From positions 1,116,001 through 1,180,000 of the forward strand of contig NW_026570228.1 of the NCBI RefSeq assembly GCF_019649055.1: 64,000 nt of DNA, read 5' to 3'. This document shows, piece after piece, positions 1 through 12,527 of this stretch; position 1 is the first letter of the stretch, and each line of letters starts with the position of its first letter. Both the position numbers and the translations under genes were made by a program. Under the pieces are notes generated by a model. It was given only the letters and a program-made list of their open reading frames with translations. It did no database searches and was not told the origin of the DNA. This DNA is from Paramacrobiotus metropolitanus (taxonomy: Eukaryota > Tardigrada > Eutardigrada > Parachela > Macrobiotidae).

Positions 1-1440
1 TCAATGGGATATTCCGTGATCGTGTTGTGTATAATCTCCATCCCGCCGCTGAAAAAACCCGGCGCCTCCACAATACGTTAGTAAAACAAATCCCTAAAAC
101 AGAAAAAAATCTACCCACAGTTTACTAAGCTTACAACAGACCAGAAAAATTATTGATTAATTATTCGTATAAAATTGGTTAAATGAATTAAGTCAGGTTT
201 TTTTTTCAAAAATTATTGTATCAATGTAAATGTGCGCTACGCCGGCTACGGTGTAATTTTAGTAAATACCCATCAAGCCACTACCAGTAATTTTTTCCTG
301 ACAAATCAACAACATTAAATTAAACCATAATAATTCAAAAATGTTTTGTCAGAAAATTTCAGAACCCTCGAAAACTAAGAATCACAGAAAACCAGCAGAC
401 AAAATGCAATCACGTAAAGTTAAACATGCAGTTTTTGCATAAAACCTGTACAACGGGTGGCGACATCCACTGCCTCTACAGGAAACACACCGCATCCGCC
501 ACAAAACCCGCACCTGTTTTGTACGGAATGTCATTTTCCGTTCCAGCTGTGATAAATACCATCATTCTCAAACAAACTGGACAGATGCCACATGTGGAAG
601 ATGGAGGCCCCCGCAAAAAACAGTGTGGGAAAGCTCCGGGAGGGGCTGCCCGCGAAGAGGGTCGCGGACGGCGAACGCGACGCTCTTCGTCCAGTTTTGG
701 CTGGCGGCGATAAGCGCGACGACGGACTGTGCAGGGATTTCATCAGCAGCGAGGATTTGCCTGGTCAAACGGGCGCGGATGTCGTGACACTCGTGACTCG
801 ATCGTGGATTAGTTGACAATCTGACCCGTGTCCATTTACAAACAACAAACCGCAAGAGATCCGCAAACCAAAAAAGCAACATTGACGATGAGTAAAATGG
901 AAAACGGTAAAAAAAAATGACAATTCACAATTGTCAAATGATAAGCTGAAGCAAGCTGCAAGTCAGTCCGAATCAGATAGCGAAGGAGTGGCGTGGAGAG
1001 GCGGGCTTATGCGCTGAGCCGACGAAATTCGTTATCGTACTTCCTTTGCATAATACCGGCGCAAATAAATTACAGTTGTATTTTCTAATTTATTTTATTT
1101 GAGCTAAATTTGCTACACTACTTTTTCCCGGTGTGCAAAATTGCAAATCATCGTCCAGTTAATTTTCCTTTTTTCTCCTTACCGCTTATCGTATTTTTTT
1201 AATAGTAGGCGGCTGGCCGGGCGCTCTGTGAGTCTTCTGGCTGATGGTAAGTCCAATATTAGTTAGCAGCAGAGAATGAAACAATAAATAACTACTCGTA
1301 GGATTTGGTGTGGCAGTTGTTATTCTACATATATATTGTTAGAGACACAGGATATATTACGTATATGATATTTTCTTGAATTTTAGGTGGATCATACAGG
1401 TGGGCTCAATATTATTTTGAAATATGTATTTGCATTTTCC
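1..1440. other. non-coding, two GC-richer islands
   Basis: I found no convincing gene here. The DNA is AT-rich except for islands at about 560-830 and 960-1250. The first keeps overlapping open frames on the minus strand (about 531-882), but none matches a family I know and none has clear splice partners. The second ends in a good plus-strand donor-like site (GATG then GTAAGT, near 1247), so it could be an untranslated first exon of a plus-strand transcript. That is an inference only. Confidence 0.4.
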
Positions 1441-1499
1441 AAAAATCGGATTTATTTAAAGGAAAGTTGTTGATTAAAGCGAATTTTGAATTATTAAGA

Positions 1500-3500
1500 G
1501 GAAACTCGTTTTACGGACTTAAAAAGAATTTTTGTCGCGGAAAATTGGCAGACTGTTAAAGCTGCTGTAAAGGTCATTGTTTGGTTTATTTGTTTTTTTA
1601 TTGGGGTGAAATTTGTAGTGATGGGTGATACGGAGACTGAATTATGCCGTTAGTGGCAAAACGTATTTCGTGGATTTCTAATTCTTTTTGAGATTTTTCC
1701 TCAGTTTTCCCGAGGAATTAAAAATAGCTGGCCGCTTCAAAAAGCAAGCTGACTTAATTGTGGATCAGTACAGTGACTTAACCGCTTAAACTAATTTTCC
1801 AAATATTTAATAATTATTGTCGGTTGCATTTATTATTATTTTCAAAAGTGCCGAAAATTATTGAATTTATGAGATAGAAAATGGTATTAAAGCAAGGAGT
1901 ATTAATATTTCCTTGTAAATAAACTAATTTAATTTGAATTCGCAACAACTCGATGTCGTGGTACTGACCCGCAGTTCAAAGTTATCGTAGTACGGTGTCT
2001 CTTCGTGATGCTGATTTTTCATATTTTTTCGATTTTTGTTGGAATTTTTACAGCCGCAAAAACAGTGTTGCAACACTTACCTGAGAACCCTATTCACATA
2101 ATTACTGCAAATTGCATAAGTAACAGAAATATCTAAAAATTTAAGTTATATCAGAAAACTATGAAAAAAATTGTTCTTTCTTTGTTCACTTGCAGCAGTG
2201 TTCAGTTGTGTGGGTGTCTTTATAAAAGATTTATTGCTAAAACCACGGCTTGCAATATTTCCGTTAAAAGGGGGAACGCATGTTAAAGACATAAGCAATA
2301 ACTATGTAAATAATTAGCGCATAATTCGCCGGTGCATTTTTCACGTATTCGATGTGCGCAACATGAAAAATTACGCTTACATGAAAATTAATCAAATAAG
2401 CTGTATTCACTCAATCATCGTTTTAATTGCTGGAAAACAAAATTAGCGCAATAAAGCAAAACTGCGCGTTGAGAAAGATATTCTGTGTGAAGCTGAATTT
2501 TGAATTTTCTAGTTTCTTCTCGCAGTATACTTTTCGAGATTTTTTCTCAGTGTTAGCACTTCCCGGGCAATTAAAAATTATTAATTTTGTCCGCTTTGAT
2601 AAGCAAGCTGACTCGTGGATCAGTACAGTGACTCCAATGCGTAAATCAGTTCTGGAAATATTTAATAATTAATGCTGGTTGCATTTATTATATTTTCAAA
2701 AATGCAGAACATTGTTGAATTTATGAGACTGGTATTAAGGCAAAGTGTATTAATATCTTCCTTGTACATAACTAAAATTAATTTAATTAAAATTTCGCCA
2801 GAACTGACCTTGTGGCACTGATCCGCAGTTCAAAGTTATCATAGTCCAGTGGCTATTCTGAATTTCATTTTTCAAATTTTTTCGATCTTCGTTTGAATTT
2901 TTGTAGTCACAAAAACAGCGCTGGCAGTTTGCAACACATAAATACCAGAAAAACATTCACACAATTGCTGTTAAAGGCGTAGTAAACAAAATAAAAAAAA
3001 TATATAATATCTAAAAATTCAAAAATTATCGTCAAATAAACTATGAAAATTGCTGTTTAAATATTTTTTTCTCCACGGTTTAAACTGCCGATGGATTTGC
3101 AGTATTTTTGCAGCAGTGTCCAGTTGTTAAAGTGCCGGAAAAAAACATTAAAAAGCACGGCTTGTTAACATTCCCGTTGAAAATGACCATATGTTGGGTC
3201 AACGCTACGCATGGATTTCAATTTAATTAATACGAGTAGTTCTACGTAAATAATTTACGCGTATAATTCATCGGTTAAATGTAAACATTTTTAGAACTTA
3301 TGAGTTCGGTTTGAAATTCAGGAGATGGGAGATTCGCAACATGGACAATCAGGTTAGGTATTATAATGCCTTAAAATGAAAATTAATTACTTGATTATGC
3401 TTTATATTTCATTAATTATTTGCTTCCGTAGATCGTTTTTCTTTATCGAAAAGTAAAGTTGGGGCATGAAGCAAAACTGCGAGTTTACCAAGATATGTTG
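1500..3500. repeat. diverged ~0.9-1 kb direct duplication
   Basis: Two collinear copies can be followed by eye. Blocks at about 1680-2165 and 2520-3050 share ordered phrases: an AAGCAAGCTGACT segment, then GGATCAGTACAGTGACT, then TTGCATTTATTAT, then CGCAGTTCAAAGTTATC. A second pair of blocks (about 2195-2402 and 3110-3410) follows in the same order, and AAGCAAAACTGCG recurs at about 2455 and 3471. The unit is therefore roughly 0.9-1 kb and present about twice. The copies differ by many substitutions and small indels, so the duplication is old. The open frame at 2427-2672 lies in copy 2, is not preserved in copy 1 and is unlikely to be coding. Positions 3501-3934 hold nothing I can name. Confidence 0.7.
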
Positions 3501-3934
3501 TGTTGATTGCCACGAAAAGTGTTAAAAATCGTAACATGCACGGATTTGATTAAAAACTCGATTCGGTCGTCGTCGTATTAATGTAACGAATAAACAAAAA
3601 ATGACGAAGCTAACTGCTCATGAAGACGTACGTTATAATAAATAAGCGATACAATTTAAATTGATTTATTGTCGCAGCTTTCGAAGAATTTGTAATATTG
3701 TTCTCAATGGCGTTTCATGTGTGCGCGCTAAGAGCCAAATAGTAAGATTTCGTTCTTCTTAACGGCTGGGCCGTTCAACGTAGGTTAGTGGCTAAGGCAG
3801 TAGTTAGCTAGTGTAGAAATACCGTAGATTTGTAGAAAGTAGTTACAGTGCAGTAATAAGTAAAGTAAAATTAATCAGAAGCACTGTAGTACTCGTACTC
3901 CAGTAGAGCGCGCTGCAAAGCCTTCCGTACATAG

Positions 3935-5011
3935 GAGTTTATCAGTCGTACCAGTAGCGGGGGCCGCCAAGCCCGGCTGATATCACATGATCGGCACCGG
4001 CGGCCGGTTGCCGTACATGTGAGTTTATCAGTCGTACCAGTAGCGGGGGCCGCCAAGCCCGGCTGATATATCACATGTGCGGCACCGGCGAAGCCGGTTG
4101 CCGCACATGTGAGTTTATCAGTCGTACCAGTAGCGGGGGCCGCCAGCCCGGCTGATATACTCGCATGTGCGGCACCGGCGAAGCCGGTTGCCGTACATGT
4201 GAGTTTATCAGTCGTACCAGTAGCGGGGGCCGCCAAGCCCGGCTGATATACTCGCATGTGCGGCACCGGCGAAGCCGGTTGCCGTACATGTGAGTTTATC
4301 AGTCGTACCAGTAGCGGGGGCCGCCAAGCCCGGCTGATATACTCGCATGTGCGGCACCGGCGAAGCCGGTTGCCGTACATGAGTTTATCAGTCGTACCAG
4401 TATGGGGGCCGCTAAGCCCGGCTGATATACTCGCATGTGCGGCACCGGCGAAGCCGGTTGCCGTACATGTGAGTTTATCAGTCGTACCAGTAGCGGGGCC
4501 GCTAAGCCCGGCTGATATACTCGCATGTGCGGCACCGGCGAAGCCGGTTGCCGCACATGTGAGTTTATCAGTCGTACCAGTATGGGGGCCGCCAGCCCGG
4601 CTGATATCTCAGATGTGCGGCACCGGCGAAGCCGGTTGCCGTACATGTGAGTTTATCAGTCGTACCAGTAGCGGGGGCCGCCAAGCCCGGCTGATATACT
4701 CGCATGTGCGGCACCGGCGAAGCCGGTTGCCGTACATGTGAGTTTATCAGTCGTACCAGTAGCGGGGCCGCCAAGCCCGGCTGATATACTCGCATGTGCG
4801 GCACCGGCGAAGCCGGTTGCCGTACATGTGAGTTTATCAGTCGTACCAGTAGCGGGGGCCGCCAAGCCCGGCTGATATACTCGCATGTGCGGCACCGGCG
4901 AAGCCGGTTGCCGTACATGTGAGTTTATCAGTCGTACCAGTAGCGGGGGCCGCCAAGCCCGGCTGATATACTCGCATGTGCGGCACCGGCGAAGCCGGTT
5001 GCCGTACATGT
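3935..5011. repeat. 12-copy ~90-bp hairpin satellite
   Basis: Twelve tandem monomers start with GAGTTTATCAGTCG at 3935, 4021, 4111, 4201, 4292, 4381, 4471, 4561, 4649, 4740, 4830 and 4921, and the array ends at 5011. Monomers are 86-91 bp and differ by one-base indels and a few substitutions. Each spans an inverted repeat. For example, 4243-4270 pairs with 4274-4302 around a GAA loop, with only about four mismatches or bulges over 28-29 nt, giving a 60-nt hairpin. The remainder of the unit is a G/C-rich spacer. Because the length is close to a multiple of three, long meaningless open frames run across the array on both strands. The array could be a structural satellite, a source of hairpin RNA or a relic of a foldback element. 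Confidence 0.93.
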
Positions 5012-6734
5012 GAGTTGCTGAATTGAAAGGCCATCTAGGCGGGTTTTGGCAGTTACCGTTTGGTCCCATACGAGAATAATCACTTGAAGTCAAGGAGGAT
5101 ATGCAGTTTCGGTCCTCATTATGTTTGGAAACGGTGGCACGTTTGGTGAATTTAATCCTTGTTTCATTTCCCCGGAACATCATCCCGATATGAACTGAAG
5201 GGAATCTTTAGCAGAAGCTGAGAAACAGAATCTTTTTTTTAAGAAAAGCTAACGATATGAATTCATGGCCTTATCGTTTCTTAAAAAGTTAAGATATCAT
5301 AGGCGTGTGCAAAAGGTGGCGTCTTGTCTCGTTATTAGACAAGTGCCGAGCTGCCGCGGACTGCCATTGCGGCTAATGTATGGTAGAACTACTGTTTTTC
5401 CGCCAACATATGCATAATCCGTATTGCTCACTGGCCGCTGCGGGCGGATGGTCTTACCTTACCGATTTACGTTGTTACCTTACCGATCGTGAATGAAATG
5501 TCAATGAATTTTAGTCAGCGTTTAATGCAAAAAAGGTTCTTGAACAACCTGTGAAACGGTTTCGCTCCGGACTGCTAAGGCACATTACGAGAATTTTTCT
5601 AGTTAAACCTTATTAACCGTAAGTCCGATATGCGATTTCAAATCATGATGTGGATTATTTCAACTCTATACGGAAAACTTCAATCACTATACCACATAAA
5701 ATATTATGCCAGCACATATGCACTCTGTGCACAGTACACTGTATAGTGCAACTTCCTTTACCCTTTTATGCTTGCAGTATTACAAGAAGTTACAACACGC
5801 TTTCATGGTTTTTGCCTTTGGACCAAAGGTTAATATCAAAGGCTTTGGTACTAACGTATTTTTTTGGCAGAGTGCTTTATGGTGCAAACAATTCACTCTA
5901 ATTATTCTAAAAGCGTGTCACCATACTCAATAGTACGGTTTCATGAAAAATTAAATCGAATACAGTCGGTCCAGAACGAGACCATTGTTATACCTATCTA
6001 CCCGTTAACTTGTTTGTTTGGATCTTATCACATCAATTTATACAAATCTTTCGCCACAAATTGCCATAAATAGGGCAAAAAATAATTTAGAGCCCTTGAG
6101 AGCGAACGCTTCCTTGCATGTACACAAATTTAGTAATATGTACCATGTGGTTTGCCTGCAATAGTGAGTTTTCCGACCGAGAATTTCCTTTGGTAGTACA
6201 CAGTACTGGATTTCATGCGTTGGCATAACGCATTCTTCCGTTTGACGAAATGAGCATACACCGATTTCAGTCTTTTTTGCAACGTGTCGAGATTCGCTTT
6301 CATTAATCAGAGGAGTAAATATTACTACTAAATATTATTACTAATAGGAGGAGTAAATATTATTACTAATAGGGGAGCAAATATTATATTAAATATAATT
6401 ATATTAGTGTCTTTACGAGTAGTATAGCTTGTGCTAGCAAGATCTGTCATACGTCCTAATTCTTCAACAACTGGGGATTTTTTCTTTCTAACAATCTTAA
6501 ACAGCCGATCAAACTTCTCCGCCTACCGTCGCCAGCTTAGGAAAAAGGGATACATGGTAGAATCATTAGGGATACACTATAAGCATGAAACGGAATACAC
6601 GACACTAAAGTGGGATACAAAGTGAATACGCTAAGAATAAAGCGGTACAGCAGAGAATACCGTGAGATACACTACGGAATCAGCGGTTGAAGATAGTTTA
6701 CCGTATGATTCGCTACGGATTTCGTTGTGGTAGT
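5012..6734. other. non-coding gap with small repeats
   Basis: No supported gene. At about 6308-6390 a GGAGTAAATATTATTACTA phrase recurs about three times in AT-rich DNA. At about 6545-6690 the words GGATACA, GAATAC and GAGATAC recur about eight times at irregular intervals of roughly 10-35 bp. The segment lies directly downstream of the truncated paralogue at 6735-8339, where its missing last exon would be expected. I see no trace of that exon. Confidence 0.5.
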
Positions 6735-8339
6735 TTAAGGTCCAGCATCAGGTACGGCACGACCGACACTGGCCACCACGGTATAATCAGCAGTACTGTT
6801 CACCATTGCGAAAGGCCACTTGCATACTGGTGCATTTTGATGGAGGAAATCCAAATTAACACGATACACGGGCATCGATTTCAGTATAACCTTATCATCA
6901 CTCCAGTACATCTCCTTGTCCGACCGAATCAACTCATCATAAGCTTGGTTTAACGCCGAGGTTAGTGCTGGATTTGTGCTATTTCCGTAGTCCGCGAACA
7001 TTTTCTGCCGTACCCAAGTACGATTAGTTCCGAAGATACGCTCCAGTCGGTGCGCTTTTTTATCAGGTCGCTCGTTCTCCCAATACGTGGCCGCCCACAT
7101 CTCCGTAGTGAAGTTTCCCGTTGTGGTAGTATTAAACGGGAAAGCATCCGATATCTCCCTAACTAGTCGGTCCATTATGGCGTCGACGACGAAATCGTCC
7201 TCACCCAACACCTTCTCAATGGCTGTCGCAACCAGTGTTTTCGTAAAGTTAGCGTAATCGCTAGGTTGCATAAATATATAATTTCGCCCGGTGGCAAAAC
7301 GCTTCGAAAAGGCATTAACAATTGGGTTATTTGGGAGATGTTTTGTGTCGATGCATATTAGAGCTGATTGAAGAAACCGGTATGATATTGCAAAAGACAC
7401 AAACAGACGCGACGCAAACGTTGCGCTGTCAGACTGTAGCGCGGTCAGCATTTCGTTGCACGCCGCGTCTGTGGGGCAGCGGATGCACGCAGAGGCGGTC
7501 GGATCCCTGTGGTCGATGATTTTCCAGGGGGTTTTCTTCATCGTTCGACTGAACCCGTTCGTGTAGTATCCCACAAGCATATGCTTAAACGGCAGCGGAA
7601 CGACCTTGGAATTTGCCCCACCTGCTGAAGGAACGTGCTTGGAAATATAATCTCGAACAGCGGCAATATAGGATTCATCCCAGAGTTTGAATGAGACGGA
7701 CAGACAGCTTGCATTCGTCGCGGCGTTCACGGAAATAGAAGAGGCATTTGGCAAGAGAGTCACTGCCGGAGCGTAAAACAGTAGTGATCTATTGGCTGAC
7801 GCGTTGAAAACTTGAATTTGGAAGTTGTCATAAGGAAGCGTAAACATCGGCTTAGTCAAATTAATTATTCCTGCAAACACTAGAGGTTAAGAGTGCTGTT
7901 ATTTTCTGGATCATTGCGAAATCGTTCGCAGCTGTACCATAGTCAGTGGATACAGCACTGCTTTTGATAACCGTGACGCTCGGCGATTTCTGTCTTCCTG
8001 AAGCCGGCGAGGATGACATGTTGCCTGGGATACTTCTGCTGAAGATTCTTTCGTCAAATAATGATTTCTTTGGATAAGGGATCTCGTTACTGGCGGTATC
8101 CGCGTCAAGCGTGGTATCCACGGTAGAAGAGAGTGCGTCCTCACCGGCTATTGCGTTATCTGTTGAGTACAAATAAAATAACAATCGATTATTAGCTACT
8201 CCAAAGGCTGGCGTTATGAAACACAGCGCACTTAGCAGCAGCGGATTGTATATATACAGTAATGAACGTGGTACTCACCGCAATTAGCCGCATAAACCAG
8301 CTGAGACAGGAGCAGTACAATGTGCCAAAACCGTCCCAT
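6735..8339 (-). CDS. secreted paralogue 3, C-terminally truncated
   Basis: Third member of a tandem family of secreted glycoproteins of unknown function. Three exons: 8339-8279, 8159-7938 and 7870-6735, with phases 1 and 1, giving 472 aa. Exon 1 is a signal peptide (MGRFWHIVLLLSQLVYAANC) that stops exactly at a GT donor. Exon 2 encodes a Ser/Thr/Asp-rich, low-complexity linker. Exon 3 encodes the large conserved domain with several NxS/T sequons (for example ANFT and NTTTT) and paired cysteines in a CIRCPTDAAC motif. Compared with its two neighbours it stops early: a TAA stands where paralogue 2 has a CAA codon, the following splice donor is damaged (CCGGTAAG became CCGTAG), and no copy of the beta-rich last exon lies downstream. 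It may be a shortened functional gene or an early pseudogene. The preserved reading frame and upstream DNA favour expression. Confidence 0.8.
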
Positions 8340-8535
8340 TGTAGAAATTCCACAAAATAAAGTACTTAATGTTGAATTCGGTTCGGCAACAACTGCCGTT
8401 TACATACAATCTTAAATGCTTTGCAGCATGATTATAAGGCTCTAAGTGCTGAAGCCGCTTGAGGGCTAAACACGGCACACATATATTCTGTAGTCGCCAC
8501 AAATTTTGTAATAGGTGCTACTGAGTAGCTGATTA

Positions 8536-8760
8536 GGTCTGCATCCTGAATACTGTGCATAAACGCGTGATGTGAACATATGTACGTTGCCTAAAGATGT
8601 GAGTATGTGGTGTTCGTTGCTGATTTATGCCATTTTACTTCCGCAACGGCACGTTTCGGCGGGGTGACGGAAAAAATTCTGGCAGGGTCGCCGTATAGTC
8701 ATGCTGTCGTTGCCATGGGCTGTTTTCATCAGCGCACAAGCAAACACGCATCCGTGCTAA
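8536..8760 (-). promoter_or_regulatory. conserved upstream block of paralogue 3
   Basis: About 200-420 bp upstream of the start codon. The block resembles 12741-12952 and 19010-19226 in front of the other two paralogues. The strongest core is 8698-8756, with TGCTGTCGTT and GGGCTGTTTTCA followed by AGCGCA and CATCCGT. It is likely a shared promoter or enhancer segment, though it may simply be recently duplicated DNA. Confidence 0.5.
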
Positions 8761-9521
8761 AATTCCGAGAATGTCTATGAAGGTTGCCTGTTCGGCGCCC
8801 AGAGTAGAGCAAAAAGCAGTTAATCAAGCTCAATTCCGGCATCACTGTGGTCAACAAAACATATATCTTGCCTGTGATTATTTACTTCCTCGAAAGTGAA
8901 AACCGGAATAATCGGCTCAAAATCCGTCGTTGTCACAAACTTTTGGCAAATTTCTCCGATTAAAACGTGCAGACATAATGTGGCATGCATATCGCTAGAT
9001 ACGAGCATCATTTACAAGCTCAACCACGATTCGTTACTGAGCAATTACCTGAAATTTAGTTTAACGCCTGCCATTTCTATGGCCGATGGATACTTCGATG
9101 CCAAACCATTTTACAATATACCAATTACTGCGTGATTTAGTACGGTCCAGAGATTTAATTCATATAATAATCTTTTGTTAGCGCACTGCGCATGTGAACA
9201 CAGTATGTGCAAGTGCAACTGCCTCCCATGCAAGCAGTATTAGAATATTAGTAGCACACCCGCACCTATCGTTATCAGCTTTGAAGCCTTTGGTACCGCT
9301 TTATTATCGAATTTTCTCTCCTTATTGCGGTTTTTACATTCTGTTTATCAGACATTTAAAACTACACAAAACAGCAACCTCCGCAAGCTATTTGATTACT
9401 TCATAGCACAGATATGATACCCGCCGTCTGACTCGTAAACAAGACATTCCTTCAGCTGGCGGGGAAGAAAGCTCAAGCACATTTAAAGCGATGTGAATAC
9501 CTTAGAAGCGCAAACATCAGA
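8761..9521. other. intergenic, no gene seen
   Basis: Between the upstream block of paralogue 3 and the 3' end of paralogue 2. Small open frames here have no family resemblance and no conserved counterpart in the equivalent spacers of the other paralogues. Confidence 0.5.
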
Positions 9522-12500
9522 CTAGATGTCTAGCTTGACTTCATTAATGACATTGAGGCGGAAGTCGTTGAATTCCGCCACAACCCACTTGTTTCCATTA
9601 GAGACTGGTACATAGTACTGCGCCCATAGGTGGTTGCCACGGTAGATCTGCACCGTAGACTGCGAGTTCGCCAAATTCCAATCAGCGTCTGCCTTGTACT
9701 GGCGGTAGTTGTTTTCGTTGACCTGAATGCGATAGACGCCCGGCAATTGTTTCTTGATGAGAACACTGCCGAACATTGTGTCCACATTGTCGTAGACCAT
9801 CCAGCCGTCCGCGCTGATGTTTGCATTAGCTTGTACCACCGCACGTTCTTTGCTGTTTTCCAATGGTCCCGAGACCAGCAGCTTCACGTCATACGCATCA
9901 TATCCTGTGGCTCGCAAGATAATTCGGATTTCATCGTTATCCATCGGTTGGGTCATTACACAATCACGCCATTTATCAGCTTTCGGTACCACCACAACAC
10001 TGAGCGGCGGTGCAGCGTAATCGGTGTCGGGTGCACTGATTGTGACGGTGTAGTGACCGCTCGGCAGTTCGGCTAACCACGTTCCGTTTTCCGCCGTGTA
10101 AGCAGTAGCCGCTACGGGCCCGGTCAAATTGTATCGTCCCGCGCGCAGCTCGACTTGGATGCCTGCTTTGGTCTCATTTTGATTGCCCTTAACCAAATGC
10201 ACGGTTCCTCCTGTTCGGCCGGCCCCAGTTCCCCGGTAAGTGGGAATAAATAGCAACGGTTCCATGTGCAAGAACTCCCCGGTTGAACTGAAGCTGCCGG
10301 AGAAATTCCGCAGCGTGATTGGATAGTACTGGTTGACCTCGAACACAATGCTGTAGCCACTGGTTCGTGGCAAGGTTAGGTAGAACTCGCCGGTAAAGTT
10401 ACTGGTTGTTACGGCGAACTGGTCAAACGGCTCGTCATTGGCGTCCAGAAGGGTGGCGACGATGTTTTCGTTGTTGAACGCCCACAAGTTATCCGCATTG
10501 CGAGCCTGCCAACGAGTGCCCGCTTTCGAGACGGTGAATGTCTTGATCTCTAAAAGGCAAGGTGAAATTTTGTAGAGTGCGACGACGAGCTCCTAACCAC
10601 TAGCGAGTAGCGACATGCAAAATAGGGGAATCGAATGCGAAAATTCGAATGTAAAGCATAATGTGTTTCGTATTGAGAAAAACAGTAAAAATTCTGGTTA
10701 ATAAAAGCAAAATTCGGAAAAATTCTAATATGTGATTACTCGAGGGACCAAAAAACTATCTGGATGTGGTGAGAAACAAACAATCTAGCCGAATATGTGG
10801 CAAAACATTTTTAATAAAATCATAATTACGGGCTTACCGGGTTTCGCTGTAGTAGCTTGAGGTCCATCGTCAGACAAGGCCCCACCGACATTCGCCACCA
10901 CGGTGTAATCGGCACTACTGCTCGTAATAATAGCTTCCCCATTGCAAATCAGTGCATTTGGACGGAGGGCGTCGAGACTGACACGATACATTGGCATCGG
11001 TCTCAGTAGAACCTTATCGTCCCAGTACATCTCCTCGCCAGACTGAATCAACTCGTCATAAGCTTGGTTGAACGCCGAAGAAAGTTTTGTATTTATGGTA
11101 TATCCGTAGTCAGCGTACATCTTCTGGCTCACCCAAGCCCGATTTTGACCTAGGACACTTTCCAGTCGGCTCGCTTTCATATCCGGTCGCTCACTCTTCC
11201 AGTACGTCGCTGCCCACATCTCCGGGGTGAAGTTCTCTGTTGTGGTGGTGTTATACGCGAAAACATTCGACATTTCCCTCGCTAACCGGCCCATTTCCTC
11301 GTCATCGACGAATTCATTCTCAGTCAGCGCCCTCTCAACGGCTGCCGCAACGACCGTTTTAGTAAAATTGGCGTAATCGCTGGGTTGCATAAATATGTAC
11401 TTTTCTCCCTTGGCGAAGCGTTCCGAAAGGGCACTGACAATTTCGTTTTTTGGGAGACGCTCTGCATCGACACACACTGGAGAGGATCGGGCATTTGGGG
11501 CGCTCGTTGCAAACGACAGAAAAAGACGCGACGCAAATTTTGTACTGTCGGTCTGCAGCGCGGTCAGCGTTTCGTTGCACGCCGCGACGGTTGGGCAGTG
11601 GATGCACACAGAGACCGTCGGTGGCATGTTGGCAATAGGTTGCCAAGCTGTGTTTTTAATCGCTCGGCTGAAACCGTTCGTGGAGTATCCCACCAGCATC
11701 CATTTGAACGGCAACGGAAAGACCCGGAAAGACTTAGCTGCTGGAGGAACGTACTTGTTAACATAGTCTCGAACAGCGGCGATGTATGGTTTATCCCAGA
11801 GTTTGAAGGAGACGAACAGACAGTTTGAATTTGTCTCATCATTCACGCCAATGGAAGCGCCATCCGGCAACAGAGTTGCTGCCGGTGCGTAAAACAGCGT
11901 CGACCCATCGGATGTTGTGTTGAAGACTTGGATTTGGAAGCTGTCATACGGGACCGTAAACATCGGCATAGTCAAGTCAATTATTCCTGCAAATGCAACA
12001 TGTCTTATGATTGCCCTTTTCACTGGTATCAAAATCGTTGGGATCTGCTTTACCATTTGGGTTAGACACTGATCTGCTGCTGATTGCTGTTGCGTTTGGG
12101 GATTTTTGGTTCTCGGATACCGAGGTAGATGACGCGCTGTCTGGAGAACTGGTGACTCCTTCGTCAGATGACAATCTCTTCGGAAGAGGAATCTCATTAT
12201 CTGCGGTGTTCGCTTTCGGTGCGGTATCGGTAGCAGATGATATTTCGTCCTCACCGGCTACTGCGTTATCTGCTGAGTCCAGAACATAACAGAAATTACT
12301 GAATAATCCAAAAACTGGCATTAGTACAGATTTGTCCATAAAGCGTTTCTATTGCCATGAATCAAAGACTTATTATTCTTATATAAAAGGTTGAGTACAG
12401 CCCCTTGAAAAGTTGCGTATAACCTTTCGGCAGACTGTACGGTAGTACAGTACACTTTGTGCTTACCGCAGTTAGCCACATAAACGAGCAGAGAAATGAG

Positions 12501-12527
12501 CAGCACGGTGTGCCAAAGCCGGCCCAT
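9522..12527 (-). CDS. secreted paralogue 2, full length
   Basis: Full-length member of the tandem family. Four exons: 12527-12467, 12269-12054, 11986-10838 and 10549-9522. All introns are phase 1, giving about 817 aa. Exon 1 is a signal peptide. Exon 2 is a polar linker starting DNAVAGEDE. Exon 3 is the main unrecognised domain, with conserved PLPFKWMLVGYSTNGFSR, CIHCPTVAACNETL and EMWAATYWKSERPD motifs. Exon 4 (about 342 aa) looks like serial beta-sandwich modules. One has the pattern of a carboxypeptidase-regulatory/transthyretin-like unit (GIQVELRAGRYNLTGPVAAT, then ELPSGHYTVTI). The tail ends in a strand-rich WAQYYVPVSNGNKWVVAEF segment. Many sequons suggest glycosylation. There is no transmembrane segment apart from the signal. 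The first two introns are 197 and 67 bp and the last is 288 bp. The function is unknown. Confidence 0.87.

Noticed and set aside
2427-2672. 81-codon plus-strand frame
   Set aside because: It lies in copy 2 of a non-coding duplication, and the same stretch in copy 1 is interrupted.
3935-5011. CRISPR-like array
   Set aside because: There are no unique spacers. The whole unit is repeated, and the DNA is from an animal genome.
3871-5183. Several overlapping open frames of 65-175 codons on both strands
   Set aside because: They are produced by the ~90-bp satellite, whose period is close to a multiple of three. Frames exist on both strands and shift at every one-base indel, so they are not genes.
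11977-12339. Reading exon 2 of paralogue 2 to its in-frame stop, and starting the main exon at 12254
   Set aside because: All three paralogues share a donor at ATG|GTA and a TTTGCAG or CTGGCAG acceptor that join the linker to the main domain in phase 1. The longer frames are read-through of introns.
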